Program-made: the position numbers and the translations under genes
The notes under the pieces: model-generated
The model's input: only the letters and a program-made list of their open reading frames with translations
Database searches by the model: none
Told to the model about the DNA's origin: nothing
Shown: in pieces, positions 62,645 to 64,000 of the stretch
Position numbering within the stretch: the stretch's first letter is position 1
Layout of the letters: each line of letters begins with the position of its first letter
Source: Afipia massiliensis
GTDB lineage: Bacteria; Pseudomonadota; Alphaproteobacteria; Rhizobiales; Xanthobacteraceae
Direction: 5' to 3'
NCBI RefSeq assembly: GCF_014203115.1
Contig: NZ_JACHIJ010000002.1
Span: 558,001-622,000, forward strand
DNA length: 64,000 nt

Positions 62645-64000
62645 CTAGCCGCAACCACAGCCGGATTTGCCATCCTGCTTTGCCGCAGCATCGTCCGCAC
62701 AGCAAGCATCGACGCCCGCCGGTGCGGTTCCTCCGCAGCAACTGCCTTCGCTCGCGCCAGCCGCCGGCGCACGACTGCAAACGCCCGTTTCAGGAAGGAC
62801 GAGTTGAACCCGGTTCGCGGCTTCGTGATCACCGGCAATCTCGGCTGCGATCGAGCGGACCTGCTCATACCCCGTCAGCATCAGGAACGTCGGCGCTCGT
62901 CCGTAAGACTTCATACCGGCAAAGTAAAATCCCGGTTCATCCTGCGCCAATTCGCGCGCGCCGTGAGGCCTGACCGTCCCGCAACTGTGCTCGTTGGGAT
63001 CGATCAGCGGCGCGAGCGCAACCGGACATTCAATCGCGGCATCGAGCTGAATTCTCAACTCGCGAACAAAGCTCAGGTCCGAACGAAATCCGGTCGCGAC
63101 GATCAGCTCGTCGGCGATGACATTGCGGCCGCAGCAGGCAGAGCCGCCGCCGATCCGCAAACCATCCTTGTCCGCGCTCAGATGCGTCACGCGAAATTCC
63201 TTCTCGACCCGGATTTCTCCGGCGGCGACCAGCGCACCGAACGCTGAACCAAGCTCGCCACGGGCGGCGAGCTTGTCGTTCGCACCGCCGCCGAAAGCTT
63301 TTGCCGGATTGTCACCGCGCAGCAGCCAGATCACTTCCGTCCCCGGCGAACGGGCCTTGAGCCGCGCAAGTTCAGTCAGCGTTCCGATCGCGGAATGGCC
63401 TGCGCCAAGCACGGCGACCCGCTTTCCCGCATAACGCTGACGATCGGCTCCCCATACGTCAGGCATGCCGTAAGCGATCCTGTTCTGGTTTTCCCGCTCA
63501 CCGATGGCGCTCAACCCATTGGCGCCCGCAGGATTCGGGGCATGCCATGTGCCCGACGCATCAATGACGGCGTCAGCGCGCACGGTCTTCGGTCCCTGAC
63601 CGTTCTGGTAGCGAATCTCGAACGGCGCGGCCTCGCGGCCCTTTGTCTTGAGCTTGTCGAATCCGACACGGCTGATGTCGGTCACGCGGCTCGATGTGTG
63701 AATGTACGGCTTGAGTTCGGTCCTGTTGGCGAGAGGCTCCAGATAGAACTCCAGCAGTTCGCCACCGGTGGGATACTGATCGGGCGCCGGCGAATTCCAG
63801 CCGGTTGCAGCAAGCAGGCGCTGTGCAGCGCCGTCAACGTTATACTCCCACGGCGAGAACAGCTGGACGTGTCGCCACTGACGCACCGCATGGCCAATGT
63901 CGGCACCGGCCTCCAGGACAATCGGGGTCATCCCCCGCTCAAGGACATGCGCGGCTGCGGCAAGGCCAACGGGCCCTGCCCCGATCACGGCTACTGTCTT
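62645..64000 (-). CDS. Flavoprotein monooxygenase-like protein with Cys-rich tail (5' cut by window edge)
   Basis: 451 residues are visible and the frame stays open at base 64000, where it reads KTVAVIGAGPVGLAAAAHVL, an FAD-binding GxGxxG, so only a few residues are missing. A second Rossmann motif is VAVLGAGHSAIGTL for NAD(P)H. The order fits flavin-dependent monooxygenases and ArsO-like proteins. The last 45 residues are Cys-rich: GVCSRAP, EGSCCGGT, DACCADD, GKSGCGCG, with about eight cysteines, plausibly binding metal or metalloid. Core sequence also has SACCGRN. The adjacent MFS gene supports a detoxification role. Confidence 0.85.
   Translation of the reverse strand, partial: KTVAVIGAGPVGLAAAAHVLERGMTPIVLEAGADIGHAVRQWRHVQLFSPWEYNVDGAAQRLLAATGWNSPAPDQYPTGGELLEFYLEPLANRTELKPYIHTSSRVTDISRVGFDKLKTKGREAAPFEIRYQNGQGPKTVRADAVIDASGTWHAPNPAGANGLSAIGERENQNRIAYGMPDVWGADRQRYAGKRVAVLGAGHSAIGTLTELARLKARSPGTEVIWLLRGDNPAKAFGGGANDKLAARGELGSAFGALVAAGEIRVEKEFRVTHLSADKDGLRIGGGSACCGRNVIADELIVATGFRSDLSFVRELRIQLDAAIECPVALAPLIDPNEHSCGTVRPHGARELAQDEPGFYFAGMKSYGRAPTFLMLTGYEQVRSIAAEIAGDHEAANRVQLVLPETGVCSRAPAAGASEGSCCGGTAPAGVDACCADDAAAKQDGKSGCGCG

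Overview
The window is a GC-rich stretch of alphaproteobacterial chromosome, most likely from the Bradyrhizobium / Rhodopseudomonas / Afipia group. This rests on gene content: a divK-pleD pair, a MipZ ATPase, an EipB-type envelope protein, a phasin, small Rhizobiales-type conserved families (DUF1489, DUF3572, DUF1849), and long palindromic intergenic repeats of the type common in that family. No tRNA, rRNA, CRISPR array, insertion sequence or prophage was seen. Most genes are housekeeping. The accessory interest lies in small proteins, repeats and a few gene pairs.

Layout. 1-6.8 kb: a left-edge PAS protein, then leftward genes for a chorismate-mutase-like protein, gatA, a 62-codon protein and gatC; a PAS-like protein and nitronate monooxygenase; then ruvX, an AEC transporter and a CPBP protease. 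6.9-9.7 kb: AidB-like acyl-CoA dehydrogenase, small membrane protein, VanX-type dipeptidase. 10-17 kb: pyrB, a pseudo-dihydroorotase, plsY, an orphan BrnA-like protein, dprA, and a divergent SDR/HxlR pair. 17-24 kb: topA-rnr-DUF983-Nudix run, then a redoxin and a TolA/TonB-like protein. 25-30 kb: rpmG, pleD-divK, DUF3572, dinB, eipB. 30-36 kb: RidA, glycerophosphodiesterase, FemAB-like protein, HIT protein, azlCD, lytic transglycosylase. 36-48 kb: clpA-clpS, a TadG-like vWA protein, phasin, D,D-carboxypeptidase with a SPOR domain, a J-domain/vWA cluster, a hydrolase, mipZ. 49-64 kb: panC, several conserved hypotheticals, GST, DUF599, YdcF, aldo/keto reductase, HTH regulator, extensin-like protein, two polysaccharide deacetylases, nitroreductase/LysR, and an MFS transporter with a Cys-tailed flavoprotein cut by the right edge.

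How the genes work together. GatC and GatA are two of the three subunits that make Gln-tRNA(Gln) or Asn-tRNA(Asn); gatB is not in the window. PyrB is paired with a dihydroorotase-like partner that lacks its metal-binding histidines and is probably structural. ClpS delivers N-degron substrates to ClpA. DivK and PleD belong to the Caulobacter-type cell-cycle and c-di-GMP circuit, MipZ places the division plane, and a consensus CtrA box precedes a small HTH regulator. Many genes act on the envelope: the carboxypeptidase, the transglycosylase, two M15-type peptidases, two deacetylases, EipB and the TolA/TonB-like protein.

Most noteworthy observations: (i) the flavoprotein with a Cys-rich tail next to an MFS transporter, possibly metal or metalloid related; (ii) the pseudo-dihydroorotase; (iii) a set of palindromes around the DUF599 gene, one of which is a hybrid of the other two; (iv) a vWA / membrane J-domain / small-protein cluster; (v) several small ORFs, including one inside the gat operon and a 29-codon membrane micro-ORF with a strong ribosome binding site; (vi) a putative PhaR operator pair before the phasin gene. 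I found no convincing wholly new defence or mobile system.
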